Shown one piece after another: positions 40,005 to 48,715 of a stretch of 64,000 bases of DNA. Source of the DNA: Alphaproteobacteria bacterium. GTDB taxonomy: Bacteria > Pseudomonadota > Alphaproteobacteria > Sphingomonadales > Sphingomonadaceae. The translations under genes and the position numbers were made by a program. The notes beneath the pieces are model-generated. The model was not told the origin of the DNA, searched no databases, and saw only the letters and a program-made list of their open reading frames with translations. Each line of letters starts with the position of its first letter. The stretch's first letter is position 1. Location of the stretch: positions 1 to 64,000 of the forward strand of contig JAFANP010000033.1 of NCBI GenBank assembly GCA_019232625.1, read 5' to 3'.

Positions 40005-43000
40005 TCGGCGGGGGCCTCCCTGGCGAGGACCGCCCTCTTCTCCTTGCGGCTGAACAGGCGGCGGACCAGCACGAAGAAGAGCGGGACGAAGAAGATGGCG
40101 AGGATCGTCGCCGTGATCATGCCGCCCATCACGGCCGTCCCGATGGCGACGCGGCTCTTCGCCCCCGCCCCGGTCGAGACGGCGAGCGGCAGGACGCCGA
40201 AGATGAAGGCGAGGCTGGTCATCAGGATCGGGCGCAGGCGCAGGCGCGCCGCCTCGACCGCGGCGGCGATCGGGCTCTCGCCGCGCTTCTCGGCGAGCTC
40301 GGCGAACTCGACGATGAGGATCGCGTTCTTGGCGGAGAGGCCCATGGTGGTGAGCAGGCCGACCTGGAAATAGACGTCGTTGGTGAGGCCGCGCAGCGCC
40401 ACGGCGACGGCGGCGCCGAGCAGTCCGAGCGGGATGACCATCAAGACCGAGATCGGGATCGACCAGCTCTCGTAGAGGGCGGCGAGGCAGAGGAAGACGA
40501 CGAGCAGGGACAAGGCGTAGAGATAGGGCGCCTGGCCACCGGAGAGACGCTCCTGGTAGGAGAGGCCGCTCCAGTCGACTCCGACGCCGCGCTCCTGCGC
40601 CGCCAGCGCCGCGATCCGGTCCATCGCCTCGCCCGAGCTGTGCCCCTCGGCCGCCTGGCCGTTGAACTCGTAGGAGGGGACGCCGTTGAACCGGCCGAGC
40701 GCGGAAGGGGCCTGGCCCCAGCTCGTCGTCGCGAAGGCCGAGAAGGGCGCCATCCCGCCGGTGCCGGTCCGAACGTACCAGTTTCCAAGGTCCTCGGGGC
40801 GGCTGCGATAGGGCGCGTCGCCCTGGACGTAGACCCGCTTCACCCGGCCGCGGTCGATGAAGTCGTTGACGTAATTGCCGCCCCAGGCGGCGCCGAGGGT
40901 CGAATCGACGTCGGCCTGATTGAGCCCGAGGGCGCCGATCTTGGCCTGGTCCTCATGCACTTCGAGGGTGGGATTGTCCTCGAGCGTGCCCAGGCGGACT
41001 CCGGTCAGCGCCGGATCGTCCGTCGCCGCGGCGAGGATGCGGTCGCGGGCCGCCTTGAAGTCCTCGCGGCTCATCCCGCTCGTGTTGAGGAGCTGCATGG
41101 TGAAGCCGCTCGACTGGCCGAGGCCGCGCACCGGCGGCGGATTGAGCGCGACGAACTGGACGTCGCGCAGCGAGGAGAGGCTGCGCGTCGCCCGCTGGGT
41201 GATGCCCTGGGCGCTGTTCTCCGTTCCCTTGCGCTCGTCCCAGGGAGCGAGCGACAGGAAGCCGCGGCCGGCATTCTGGCCCGACCCCGCCTGGTTGCCG
41301 CCGACGACGGTGAAGATGGCGCCGATATTCTTCTTTTCCTTGTCGAGGAAATAGCGCTCGACGGTCTTCGCCGCCTCCAGCGTCCGCGCCTGCGTGGCGC
41401 CGGGCGGGAGGGTGATCTGGAGCTGGGCGAAGCCCTGGTCCTCGCTGGGCAGGAAGCTCGTCGGCAGGCGGAAGAAGATGATCGCCAGAAGGGCGGTGAG
41501 GACGACGTAGCCGAGCATCATCGGCCGCGGCCGGGCGATGGTCCATTCGACGCCGCGCCGGTAGCGCTCCCTAGTCCGCTCGAACCAGGCGTTGAAGCGG
41601 TCGCCGGCGCGGTGGGCGTAGCCGGCGAACCTCCCCTCCCCCGCGGCTTTCTCCCCGGCGGTCCTGGGCGGCTTCAGCAAGGTCGCGGTCAGCGCCGGCG
41701 AGAGGACGAGCGCGACGACGACCGACAACACCATCGAGGAGACGATGGTGATCGAGAACTGGCGGTAGATGACGCCCACCGAGCCGCCGAAGAAGGCCAT
41801 GGGCAGGAACACGGCCGAAAGGACGAGGGCGATGGCGATCAGCGCCATGTTGATCTCGCCCATCGACTTGATCGTCGCGTCGTGCGGCGACAGCCCCTCC
41901 TCCTCCATCACCCGCTCGACATTCTCGACGACGACGATGGCGTCGTCGACGAGCAGGCCGATCGAGAGGACCAGGCCGAACAGGGTGAGCGTGTTGATCG
42001 AGAAGCCGAAGACGGCGAGGACTCCGAACGTGCCGAGCAGGACGACCGGCACGGCGATCGCCGGGATGAGGGTCGCCCGCCAGCTCTGCAGGAAGACGAA
42101 CATGACGAGGACGACGAGCAGGATCGCCTCGATCAGAGTCTTGATGACCTCGTGGACCGAGAGCTTGATGAACAGGGTGCTGTCGTTCGGATAGGCGAAG
42201 CGGAAGCCGGCGGGGAAGGACTCGGCCCTCCGCTCCACCTCCTGGCGGACGAGCTTGGCGGTCTCGAGCGCGTCGGCCCCGGGCGCGAGCTGGATGGCGA
42301 TTCCGGCGCCGGGATGGCCGTTGAGGCGGGTCAGGGCATTGTAGCTCTCGCTGCCCAGCTCGACGCGGGCGACGTCCTGGAGCAGGACCTGCGAGCCGTC
42401 CGGCTGCGTCTTGAGGATGATCTGGCGGAATTGCTCCGGCGTCGAGAGGCGCGAGCGGGCGGTGACCGTCGCGTTCAGCATCTGCTCCGCGGGAGAGGGC
42501 TGGCCGCCGATCTGGCCGGCGGCGACCTGGGTGTTCTGCGCCTGGATGGCGGAGATGACGTCGCGGGGGATGAGCGAGAAGCTGGCGAGCTTGAACGGAT
42601 CGAGCCAGATCCGCATCGCATATTGCGAGCCGAAGACGTTGACGTCGCCGACGCCGGGCACGCGGCCGAGCGGATCCTGGAGGTTGGAGACGAGATAGTC
42701 CGAGACGTCGGCGCCGCTCAGCGCGTCGCTCTCGTCGTAGACCGAGACCACCATCAGGAAGTCCTGGTTGGACTTGGTGACGACGAGCCCCTGCTGCTGC
42801 ACCTGCTGCGGCAGGCGCGGCAGGGCCTGCTGGACCTTGTTCTGAACCTGAACCTGGGCGATGTCCGGATCCACGCCCTTGTCGAAGGTGGCGGTGATGC
42901 CGACGCCGCCCGACGCGTTCGAATTGGCCGAGAAATAGAGGAGGCCGCTGATCCCGGTGAGCTGCTGCTCGATCACCTGGGTGACGCTGGTCTCGACCGT

Positions 43001-43168
43001 CTCGGCCGAGGCGCCGGGATAGTTCGCCCGGATGTTCACCGAGGGCGGCGCGATGTCCGGATATTGCTCGACCGGAAGCGACAATATGCCGCCGATGCCG
43101 CCCAGCATGATGACGATCGCGATCACCCACGCGAAGATCGGGCGATCGATGAAGATGCGTGAGATCAT
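40001..43168 (-). CDS. RND multidrug efflux pump (AcrB/MexB type)
   Basis: This 1055-residue inner-membrane transporter has 12 transmembrane helices. TM4 contains the paired Asp residues (LSIGLLVDDAIVVVENVERVMEE), and the C-terminal half has the MGLSAKNAILIVEFAELAEKRG helix. Two large periplasmic loops are present. The start at 43168 (ISRIFIDRPIFAWVIAIVIML) matches the family exactly; an upstream in-frame stretch would overlap the adaptor. The proton-driven pump works as a trimer with the adaptor and duct encoded on either side. The stop and the duct ATG overlap. No regulator gene (TetR/MarR) adjoins the operon, so control is not visible. Confidence 0.94.
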   Translation of the reverse strand: MISRIFIDRPIFAWVIAIVIMLGGIGGILSLPVEQYPDIAPPSVNIRANYPGASAETVETSVTQVIEQQLTGISGLLYFSANSNASGGVGITATFDKGVDPDIAQVQVQNKVQQALPRLPQQVQQQGLVVTKSNQDFLMVVSVYDESDALSGADVSDYLVSNLQDPLGRVPGVGDVNVFGSQYAMRIWLDPFKLASFSLIPRDVISAIQAQNTQVAAGQIGGQPSPAEQMLNATVTARSRLSTPEQFRQIILKTQPDGSQVLLQDVARVELGSESYNALTRLNGHPGAGIAIQLAPGADALETAKLVRQEVERRAESFPAGFRFAYPNDSTLFIKLSVHEVIKTLIEAILLVVLVMFVFLQSWRATLIPAIAVPVVLLGTFGVLAVFGFSINTLTLFGLVLSIGLLVDDAIVVVENVERVMEEEGLSPHDATIKSMGEINMALIAIALVLSAVFLPMAFFGGSVGVIYRQFSITIVSSMVLSVVVALVLSPALTATLLKPPRTAGEKAAGEGRFAGYAHRAGDRFNAWFERTRERYRRGVEWTIARPRPMMLGYVVLTALLAIIFFRLPTSFLPSEDQGFAQLQITLPPGATQARTLEAAKTVERYFLDKEKKNIGAIFTVVGGNQAGSGQNAGRGFLSLAPWDERKGTENSAQGITQRATRSLSSLRDVQFVALNPPPVRGLGQSSGFTMQLLNTSGMSREDFKAARDRILAAATDDPALTGVRLGTLEDNPTLEVHEDQAKIGALGLNQADVDSTLGAAWGGNYVNDFIDRGRVKRVYVQGDAPYRSRPEDLGNWYVRTGTGGMAPFSAFATTSWGQAPSALGRFNGVPSYEFNGQAAEGHSSGEAMDRIAALAAQERGVGVDWSGLSYQERLSGGQAPYLYALSLLVVFLCLAALYESWSIPISVLMVIPLGLLGAAVAVALRGLTNDVYFQVGLLTTMGLSAKNAILIVEFAELAEKRGESPIAAAVEAARLRLRPILMTSLAFIFGVLPLAVSTGAGAKSRVAIGTAVMGGMITATILAIFFVPLFFVLVRRLFSRKEKRAVLAREAPAE

Positions 43169-43175
43169 CGGCGGG

Positions 43176-44501
43176 TCAGCCGCCGCCGCCGCGCCCGCCG
43201 CCGGCGCCGCCTCCACCCGTTCCGGAGCCGCCGCCCGCGCCGCCGCCCTGCCCGCCCCGCCGCTGCCGTGGCGGCGAACCGGCCGGGACCGGCACGACCT
43301 TCTGGTTCGGCTTGATCTTGCCGAGGCCCTCGACGATCACCTTGTCGCCGGGCCGCAGACCCTCCGTGACGATCCAGTTCGAGCCGGAGGTCCGGTCCGC
43401 CTTGACGGTGCGGCGCAACGCCTTGTCGCCGGGGCCGACCACCATGATCGTCGCATTCCCCTTGGGGTCGCGCGAGAGCGCGCCCTGGGGGACGAGGAAG
43501 GCGTTCTGCACCGTCTGCTGCACCAGCCGCGCGCGCACGTACATGCCGGGCAGGAGCAGCCCCTGGGGGTTCGGGAAGCTCGCCCGCAGCGTCACCGTGC
43601 CGGTGGCGGGATCGACCATCGCCTCGGCGAATTGCAGCGTGCCGGTGAAGCCGTAGTCCGAGCCGTCCTCGAGCGTGAGGCGGACCTGCGCGCGGGCCGG
43701 AACCGCCCCGCCCCCGGCGATCGAGCGGCGTAGGGCCAGCAGGGCGGCGCTCGACTGCTGGATGTCGACGAACATCGGATCGAGGCGCTGGATCGTGGTG
43801 AGCGGCTCGGTCTGGTTGGCAGTGACGAGGGCGCCGGTGGTGAAGGCGGAGCGGCCGATGCGGCCGGTGATCGGCGCCGGCACGCGGGTGTAGCGAAGGT
43901 TGATGTTGGCGGTCTGCAGCGCCGCCTGGTTCTGGGCGACCGAGGCGCCCGCCTGGCGGGCCTGGGCGACGGCGTCGGTATATTCCTGCTGGCTTACCGC
44001 CTGGATCTTCGCCAGCGGCGCGTAGCGGTTGGCGCGGGCCTGCGCTGCGCTGCGGCTCGCCTGGGCGGCTGCGAGGTTCGCCCGCGCCTGCGCCGCCGAC
44101 GCCTGGTAGAGCGAAGGATCGATCTGGTAGAGCGTCTGGCCCGCCTTGACGACCGAGCCTTCGGTGAACTGGCGGGCGCGGATTACGCCGGAAACCTGCG
44201 GCCGGACCTCCGAAACCTCATAGGCGCTGGTCCGGCCGGCAAGCTCCGCGACGAGCGGCACGCTGGTCTGCTGGACGACGATATAGCCCGCCTCGGGCGT
44301 CCCGCCGCCCCCGCGGCCGCCGCGGCCGCCGGCATTTCCGTCCGCCGAGCTGCCGCCGCCGCAGGCGGTAAGGAGGAGGATCGCCAGCCCTATCGACAGC
44401 CTGGCGCGGGGGCGGGGAATGAGGGTGGTCAGGGCGGAGGGTCCCGAAGCTGTCCAAGAACGAATTGGCCCGGGCCTTACCCGCTGGCGCAGCCAATGCA
44501 A
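43176..44501 (-). CDS. RND periplasmic adaptor (membrane fusion) lipoprotein
   Basis: This protein bridges the pump and the duct. It has a lipoprotein signal with lipobox LLTAC, a lipoyl/barrel-sandwich motif (VRPQVSGVIRARQFTEGSVVKAGQTLYQIDPSLYQ), helical hairpins, and a beta-barrel region with PVPAPITGRIGRSAF-like sequence. The last 40 residues are a glycine-rich tail (GGGAGGGSGTGGGGAGGGRG) uncommon in adaptors. No ATG is available: TTG 44501 gives 441 residues with a long leader, and CTG 44432 would give a leader of normal lipoprotein length (LTTLIPRPRARLSIGLAIL). I used 44501 but the start is uncertain. The pump start follows its stop by eight bases. Confidence 0.9.
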   Translation of the reverse strand: MHWLRQRVRPGPIRSWTASGPSALTTLIPRPRARLSIGLAILLLTACGGGSSADGNAGGRGGRGGGGTPEAGYIVVQQTSVPLVAELAGRTSAYEVSEVRPQVSGVIRARQFTEGSVVKAGQTLYQIDPSLYQASAAQARANLAAAQASRSAAQARANRYAPLAKIQAVSQQEYTDAVAQARQAGASVAQNQAALQTANINLRYTRVPAPITGRIGRSAFTTGALVTANQTEPLTTIQRLDPMFVDIQQSSAALLALRRSIAGGGAVPARAQVRLTLEDGSDYGFTGTLQFAEAMVDPATGTVTLRASFPNPQGLLLPGMYVRARLVQQTVQNAFLVPQGALSRDPKGNATIMVVGPGDKALRRTVKADRTSGSNWIVTEGLRPGDKVIVEGLGKIKPNQKVVPVPAGSPPRQRRGGQGGGAGGGSGTGGGGAGGGRGGGG

Positions 44502-44654
44502 TGCCGGAAGTTAACGAAAGTTGCAGGCCGCCCGGCCATAGGGTCTAAAGCAGGTGTCGGCCGCGCTTCGGACGGACGCCCGCCCACCGCCAAGACCGCG
44601 AAATTTCTCTGCCCAGGGTGAAGAGGAAGGTTCGAGGGTCGAGGTCGATGCCGC

Positions 44655-44963
44655 CTAGAGGTAGCGCTCGACCACCGACGGGTGGAGCGAGCGATCGAAG
44701 GCGAGGCCGGCGCGGCCATCCTGCTCCCAGACGATGCGGGCGCTCCAGCTCTCCAGCCCGGGAAGCTTCAGCCAGACGCGAGCGCCCGCTTCGACATGGC
44801 TGGTGAGCTCGATGCCGCAGCCGTGGGTGGAAAGGTCGACGACCGTGATCGCGCTGGTGGGCCGCTCCGGCGCACCGAGGCCGCCGCCGACATGGACGGA
44901 GTGGCGGAGGTGCCGGCGCTGGTCCTGGACGGACGAACGTTCGAGGCGGGCGGAAAGGCGCAT
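44655..44963 (-). CDS. PilZ-domain protein
   Basis: This 102-residue protein is a single PilZ domain, the c-di-GMP-binding fold. The RxxxR part is QRRHLRHSV near residue 16 and the second signature DxSxxG appears as DLSTHGCGIEL near residue 43, followed by a VWLKLPGLESW strand and ARIVWEQDGRAGLAFD. The ATG follows AGGAAGCC. It stands alone between the RND operon and the divergent DUF885 gene. PilZ proteins regulate motility, exopolysaccharide or biofilm in response to c-di-GMP; the target cannot be inferred here. The 150 bases downstream contain no gene. Confidence 0.85.
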   Translation of the reverse strand: MRLSARLERSSVQDQRRHLRHSVHVGGGLGAPERPTSAITVVDLSTHGCGIELTSHVEAGARVWLKLPGLESWSARIVWEQDGRAGLAFDRSLHPSVVERYL

Positions 44964-45021
44964 GGCTTCCTGCTACGCGCCCATGGTTAACAAAGTCTTA
45001 CCGGCCGCGTAGAGCCCCGGC

Positions 45022-46545
45022 ATGGATCTGGCGCCCCTCTCCCGCCGCGAATTGCTGGCCGCGGCCGCGGCCGCCGGCCTCTTCCCCCCGGCCGCTGCGG
45101 CGGCGCCCGCCTCGGCGCTGAGAATTCTCCTCGACCGGGCCGCGGCCGAGGCGGATGCGGGGGCGAGGCTCGCCGTCCTCCGGGCAGGGGCGGCCGGGGC
45201 GATGAGCCCGGTCGACATGGCGATCTGGCGGATGGTTGCGCGCGGCACCGAGCGGGAGGCGGACCTCGCGCGCCGCTTCCCGTTCGGCCGCGCCGACGGC
45301 GCCTCGCCCTACGTCGTCAGCCAGCGGCACGGCGCGTGGCTGGAGCTCGACGCCCCGAAGCCGGGGCTCGCCGAGCGGCTCGACGAGGAGACCCGGCGGC
45401 TCGTCGCGGACGCCGGTCGCGGCATCGTCCCGCCCGACTTCATGGCAGCGGCGGTCGCGGCCGGGCTGCGCCGGCCGTGCGACCTTCCCGCCGCCCTCGC
45501 CTCGGCGGCGGCGCGGCAGGCGGCGGCGCTCGCAGCGCTCCGGCCGGTTCCAGGGACCGGGGTCGGCCGGCTGCCGCGGGGGCTCGCCTGGTACGAGGCC
45601 CGGCTGCGGTGCACCGCCGGAAGCGACGTAAGCCCGGCGTGGCTGGAGCGGAGGGTCGCCGCGGAGATGAACAAGCTGCTCGCCCGCCTCGACCGGCTGC
45701 TTCGCGCCGAGGGGCTGGCGCGAGGCGCGGTCGGCGCGCGGCTCAGGGCCTTCGGCCGGCGCGGCGTCTATCCCAACGACCAAGCCGGCAGGACCGCGGC
45801 GATCGCCGGAATGAACGAGGCGCTCGCGCGCCTGCGGCCGCGGCTGCCGGCCCTGTTCGACCCGCCGTTCGAGGCCGCCGCGTCGGTCCGCGCGATGTCG
45901 GCCGCCGACGAGCGGGCGCGCCGGCGCGGCTATCGCGACGCCGCCTCCGCCGCCGGCCCGGGCGCCTATTATCCCGACCTTTCCGCGCTCGGCGAGCGGC
46001 CGGCCTGGACTCTGACCACCGTCGCCTATCACGAGACGATCCCCGGCCACCTCCTCCAGCTCCGCCGCCAGGCCGATGCGGACCCCCACCCGCTGCAGCT
46101 TCGCCACGCCGCGGGCTATCCGGAAGGCTGGGCGGTCTATGCCGAGAGCCTCGCCGACCGGACGGGGCTTCTCGCGCCGGCCGAGCAGATCGGCTTCTGC
46201 CAGTCCCTCCTCTTCCGCCTCGCCCGGGTGAGCGCCGACATCGGCCTCCATGTCCGCGGCTGGGACCGGGCGCGGGCGGTGCGGCACCTCTCCGACACGG
46301 TCGGCTTCGCGCTGTTCTTCCCGTTCGAGCTCGAGGTCGACCGTTATTGCGCCGAGCCTGCGGCCTTTGCCGGCGACGCGCTCGTCGCCCTCACGCTTCG
46401 GCGGCTGGCGGCGAGCCGGCGGGGGGCGGACCTGCGCGCCTTCCACGAGGCGATGCTGCGGCACGGGCCCCTGTCCGTCGGCGCGCTCGAGGCGCTGACG
46501 AAAAATGGGGACAGTAACTATTTGTCCGCATTCCCGGACAAATAG
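45022..46545 (+). CDS. DUF885-family protein (predicted zinc metallopeptidase-like), exported
   Basis: This 507-residue protein has an RR leader (SRRELLAAAAAAGLFPPAAA) suggesting Tat export. DUF885 features follow: VAYHETIPGHLLQL (HExxxxH-like metal site) and EGWAVYAESLAD with a downstream acidic ligand, both typical of the family. Members are thought to be metallopeptidases but few are characterised. The C-terminal residues (KNGDSNYLSAFPDK) are the translation of a family A palindrome, so the stop codon comes from the repeat. It is divergent from PilZ and followed by a small lipoprotein gene. Why it is exported, and on what it acts, is unknown. Confidence 0.86.
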   Translation: MDLAPLSRRELLAAAAAAGLFPPAAAAAPASALRILLDRAAAEADAGARLAVLRAGAAGAMSPVDMAIWRMVARGTEREADLARRFPFGRADGASPYVVSQRHGAWLELDAPKPGLAERLDEETRRLVADAGRGIVPPDFMAAAVAAGLRRPCDLPAALASAAARQAAALAALRPVPGTGVGRLPRGLAWYEARLRCTAGSDVSPAWLERRVAAEMNKLLARLDRLLRAEGLARGAVGARLRAFGRRGVYPNDQAGRTAAIAGMNEALARLRPRLPALFDPPFEAAASVRAMSAADERARRRGYRDAASAAGPGAYYPDLSALGERPAWTLTTVAYHETIPGHLLQLRRQADADPHPLQLRHAAGYPEGWAVYAESLADRTGLLAPAEQIGFCQSLLFRLARVSADIGLHVRGWDRARAVRHLSDTVGFALFFPFELEVDRYCAEPAAFAGDALVALTLRRLAASRRGADLRAFHEAMLRHGPLSVGALEALTKNGDSNYLSAFPDK

Positions 46546-46560
46546 TTACTGTCCCCATTT
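46503..46560. repeat. Interspersed palindromic repeat, family A, forming a 26-bp hairpin at a gene end
   Basis: AAATGGGGACAGTAACTATT.. through ..GTCCG (46503-46528) is perfectly complementary to 46535-46560, leaving a six-base loop (CATTCC). The hairpin is the cleanest copy of the family in the window and overlaps the last codons and stop of the DUF885 gene. Confidence 0.92.
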
Positions 46561-46596
46561 CGCGGACGGCGCATTAAGGGGGCGAAGGAGATGAAG

Positions 46597-46986
46597 ATGC
46601 GCAAGGCCGCTTTCACCCTGCTCCTGGCCGCCGCCGGTTGCGCCGCGCCCCAGCCGCGCGGCGGCGGCGAGGCCGCCGACCTCCAGGCCGAGCTCGCCGG
46701 CCGGATCGAGGGCCGGGCGGAGAGCTGCGTGCCGAGCGAGCCGCAGACCTCGCTCCACATCGTCGATGCGCGCACCCTCACCTACCGCCGGGGCCGCACC
46801 TTGTGGGTCAACCGGCTGGAGAGCGACTGCCCCGGCCTTAGGCCGATGGACACGCTGATCGTCGAGACCCACGGCGGCCAACATTGCCGCGGCGACCATG
46901 TCCGCAGCACGCCTTATGGCGGCGGCATACCAGGCCCGGTCTGCATCCTCGGCGACTTCACCCCCTACCGCCTGCCGCCGCGCTAG
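46597..46986 (+). CDS. Small exported lipoprotein, DUF6491-like
   Basis: This protein of about 129 residues (131 if ATG 46591 is used) has a lipoprotein signal ending in LLAAAGC and a short domain with paired cysteines: ESCVPS, SDCPGL, QHCRGD, and GPVCILGDF. The spacing (C...I.D..T..YRRGRTLWVN...CPGL...CRGD...G..C.LGDF.PYR) resembles the DUF6491 family of sphingomonad-type small lipoproteins. Four cysteines could form two disulfides in the periplasm. The ATG at 46597 lies six bases after GGAG, whereas ATG 46591 touches it. It follows the DUF885 gene and family A repeat. Function is unknown. Confidence 0.7.
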   Translation: MRKAAFTLLLAAAGCAAPQPRGGGEAADLQAELAGRIEGRAESCVPSEPQTSLHIVDARTLTYRRGRTLWVNRLESDCPGLRPMDTLIVETHGGQHCRGDHVRSTPYGGGIPGPVCILGDFTPYRLPPR

Positions 46987-47016
46987 ACATATATCGAGCG
47001 GTATCGACATTCCGCC

Positions 47017-47139
47017 CTCAACGCCCCCTCCCCGGTGGGGAGAGGGCTGGGGTGAGGGGGAACCGGCTCGGCGATATTCCGCCGGAGCCGAGCCCCCTCT
47101 CCCTACCCTCTCCCCCCAAGGGGAGAGGGGTTTTCCCGG
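47017..47139. repeat. Interspersed palindromic repeat, family D (CCCTCTCCCC / GGGGAGAGGG)
   Basis: Two arms, CCCCTCCCCGGTGGGGAGAGGG near 47029 and CCCTCTCCCCCCAAGGGGAG near 47109, are separated by a short spacer and joined by GGGTGAGGGGG. The element lies at the convergent ends of the lipoprotein and PL10 genes and is the only copy of this type in the window. Confidence 0.7.
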
Positions 47140-47143
47140 GCCG

Positions 47144-48715
47144 TTACCGCGCCGTCCGCAGCGCCTCGATCAGCCTCGCCATGTTGGCGATATAGTCGGC
47201 GGTGGAGATGCCGATGACCGGCTTGTCGGCGATGTAGGGCGAGGTGTCGCTGGGATCGCCGACGCGGGTGGTGCGATAGTCGCCCGGCACCGGCGTCGGC
47301 GGGCCGTCGCCGCGATAGGGATTGCTGGTCGCCTTGAGCTCGGTCGGCCACCAGCCCTGGGCGTTGAGGGCGCGGATGATCGCGGCGGGAGTCGCCCCCG
47401 CCGAGCCGGCGTTGAGGTCGGAGCCGGCGGCGAGGCCGCTGCTCATGAAATAGCGCGGCAGCGGCGCGGGATCGGCGGCGAAGAGCGGCGAATCCTTTGC
47501 GGCGGCCTCGGGCGGAGTGCGGACCAGCGCCTCGTACTCGGCCCTCAGCTTCGGCACGTCGATGGCGCGGAAGGCCGAATAATGTCCGAGCGTCGCGGCC
47601 GGGTCGTAATCGACGTAATAAGCGCCGTTGACGATGTTGGAGCCGCGGCGGTGGACGTAGAGCGGGCGGTTGGTGCCGATCTCGATGAAGGTCGGGTAGG
47701 CGCGGCCGTTCTTCACCTGGTCGGCCGGCAGCCTGACCGACTCCAGCCAGGCCAGCGCCTCGGGAATGCGGGCGAGGAACTTGGTCTCGCCGGTGAGGCG
47801 ATAGAAGCTCATCAGGGCCTCGACGTTCGCCGCCGTGGTGTGGGTGACGAGCGACCTGGGCTCGTAGGTGCGCGCGCCGGCGGGCTTGAGGTCGAGCGTG
47901 TATTGAAGGCCCCAGCCCGGCTGCGGCTGGCCCTGCTGCGTCACCAGGAAGACGTTCATCGCGCGGTTGATCGGGTCGAGCACCCGGGTGTCGCCGAGCG
48001 CCTGGTAGACCATGGTCAGGAACTTGATGTTCTCCACCGCGACGTCGTCGTTGAACGTGATGTACTTCTGATAGTCGGGGTAGTTCGGATCGTAGGGCCA
48101 GCGCTGCGGCCAGCCGCCGATCGGATACTGGCTGTCGAGCACGAACTGGATCGCCCGCTCCAGCGCCGGCCGGTATTTGGGATCGCGCTTCTCGACGTAG
48201 AGCCGGAGGAGGAACTGCATCGCCTCGGAGGTGCCGGCGTCGTCGAACGTGGCGTTGTCGGAATAATGCTGGAATTCCTCCATGCGCCAGGCGTTGTGGC
48301 CGATCGTCTCGTACCAGCGCTTCGTCGAGGCGGGCCCGTCGAAGTCGATGAAATAGTTCCAGCCGCCGCTCCTGTGCTGGCCCCAGATGAGCGCGCCGGC
48401 GACCTTCTCCGCCGCCTGGTAGTAATATTCGTCGCCGGTGGCGTGATAGGCGTCGAGGAAGAGATGGCCCATCGTCGCCGTGCCCGGCGGCTGGATCCAC
48501 ACCATCGACGGCTTCGCCTCGATCTCGCCCCAGCGGCGGGACAGGTCCGGCAGGTAGGACCAGACATAGCCGCCGTTGGTCGCCACCTTCTCGGTCATGA
48601 AGGTGGTCGCAAACTTCATCGTCCGCTCGATCTCGGCGCGGCTCTGGGCGTGGGCGGGGATCGCCGCGAAGAGGAGGGCGAGGACGAGGGCGAGGAGACG
48701 CGGGACCAGCTTCAT
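47144..48715 (-). CDS. Pectate lyase, polysaccharide lyase family 10 (PelA-type)
   Basis: This 523-residue enzyme cleaves polygalacturonate by beta-elimination. It has a signal peptide (LLALVLALLFAAIPAHAQ), an (alpha/alpha)3-type barrel with EIEAKPSMVWIQPPGTATMG, GGWPQRWPYDPNYPDYQKYITFNDD (Ca-site and catalytic region), DPINRAMNVFL, and PGDYRTTRVGDP later. These are hallmarks of PL10 / Pel-15E enzymes. The ATG overlaps the esterase stop (ATGA). It is the distal gene of the receptor/GH43 set and gives the unsaturated oligogalacturonates that KduI and KduD use. The long C-terminal region is normal for the family. Confidence 0.92.
   Translation of the reverse strand: MKLVPRLLALVLALLFAAIPAHAQSRAEIERTMKFATTFMTEKVATNGGYVWSYLPDLSRRWGEIEAKPSMVWIQPPGTATMGHLFLDAYHATGDEYYYQAAEKVAGALIWGQHRSGGWNYFIDFDGPASTKRWYETIGHNAWRMEEFQHYSDNATFDDAGTSEAMQFLLRLYVEKRDPKYRPALERAIQFVLDSQYPIGGWPQRWPYDPNYPDYQKYITFNDDVAVENIKFLTMVYQALGDTRVLDPINRAMNVFLVTQQGQPQPGWGLQYTLDLKPAGARTYEPRSLVTHTTAANVEALMSFYRLTGETKFLARIPEALAWLESVRLPADQVKNGRAYPTFIEIGTNRPLYVHRRGSNIVNGAYYVDYDPAATLGHYSAFRAIDVPKLRAEYEALVRTPPEAAAKDSPLFAADPAPLPRYFMSSGLAAGSDLNAGSAGATPAAIIRALNAQGWWPTELKATSNPYRGDGPPTPVPGDYRTTRVGDPSDTSPYIADKPVIGISTADYIANMARLIEALRTAR

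Noticed and set aside
40640-43162. 840-residue open frame opposite the RND pump
   Set aside because: It is antisense to conserved pump codons and its composition is that of a shadow frame.
46503-46560. Rho-independent terminator for the DUF885 gene
   Set aside because: The hairpin is followed by only three T and is a copy of a dispersed family, so a terminator call is not supported.
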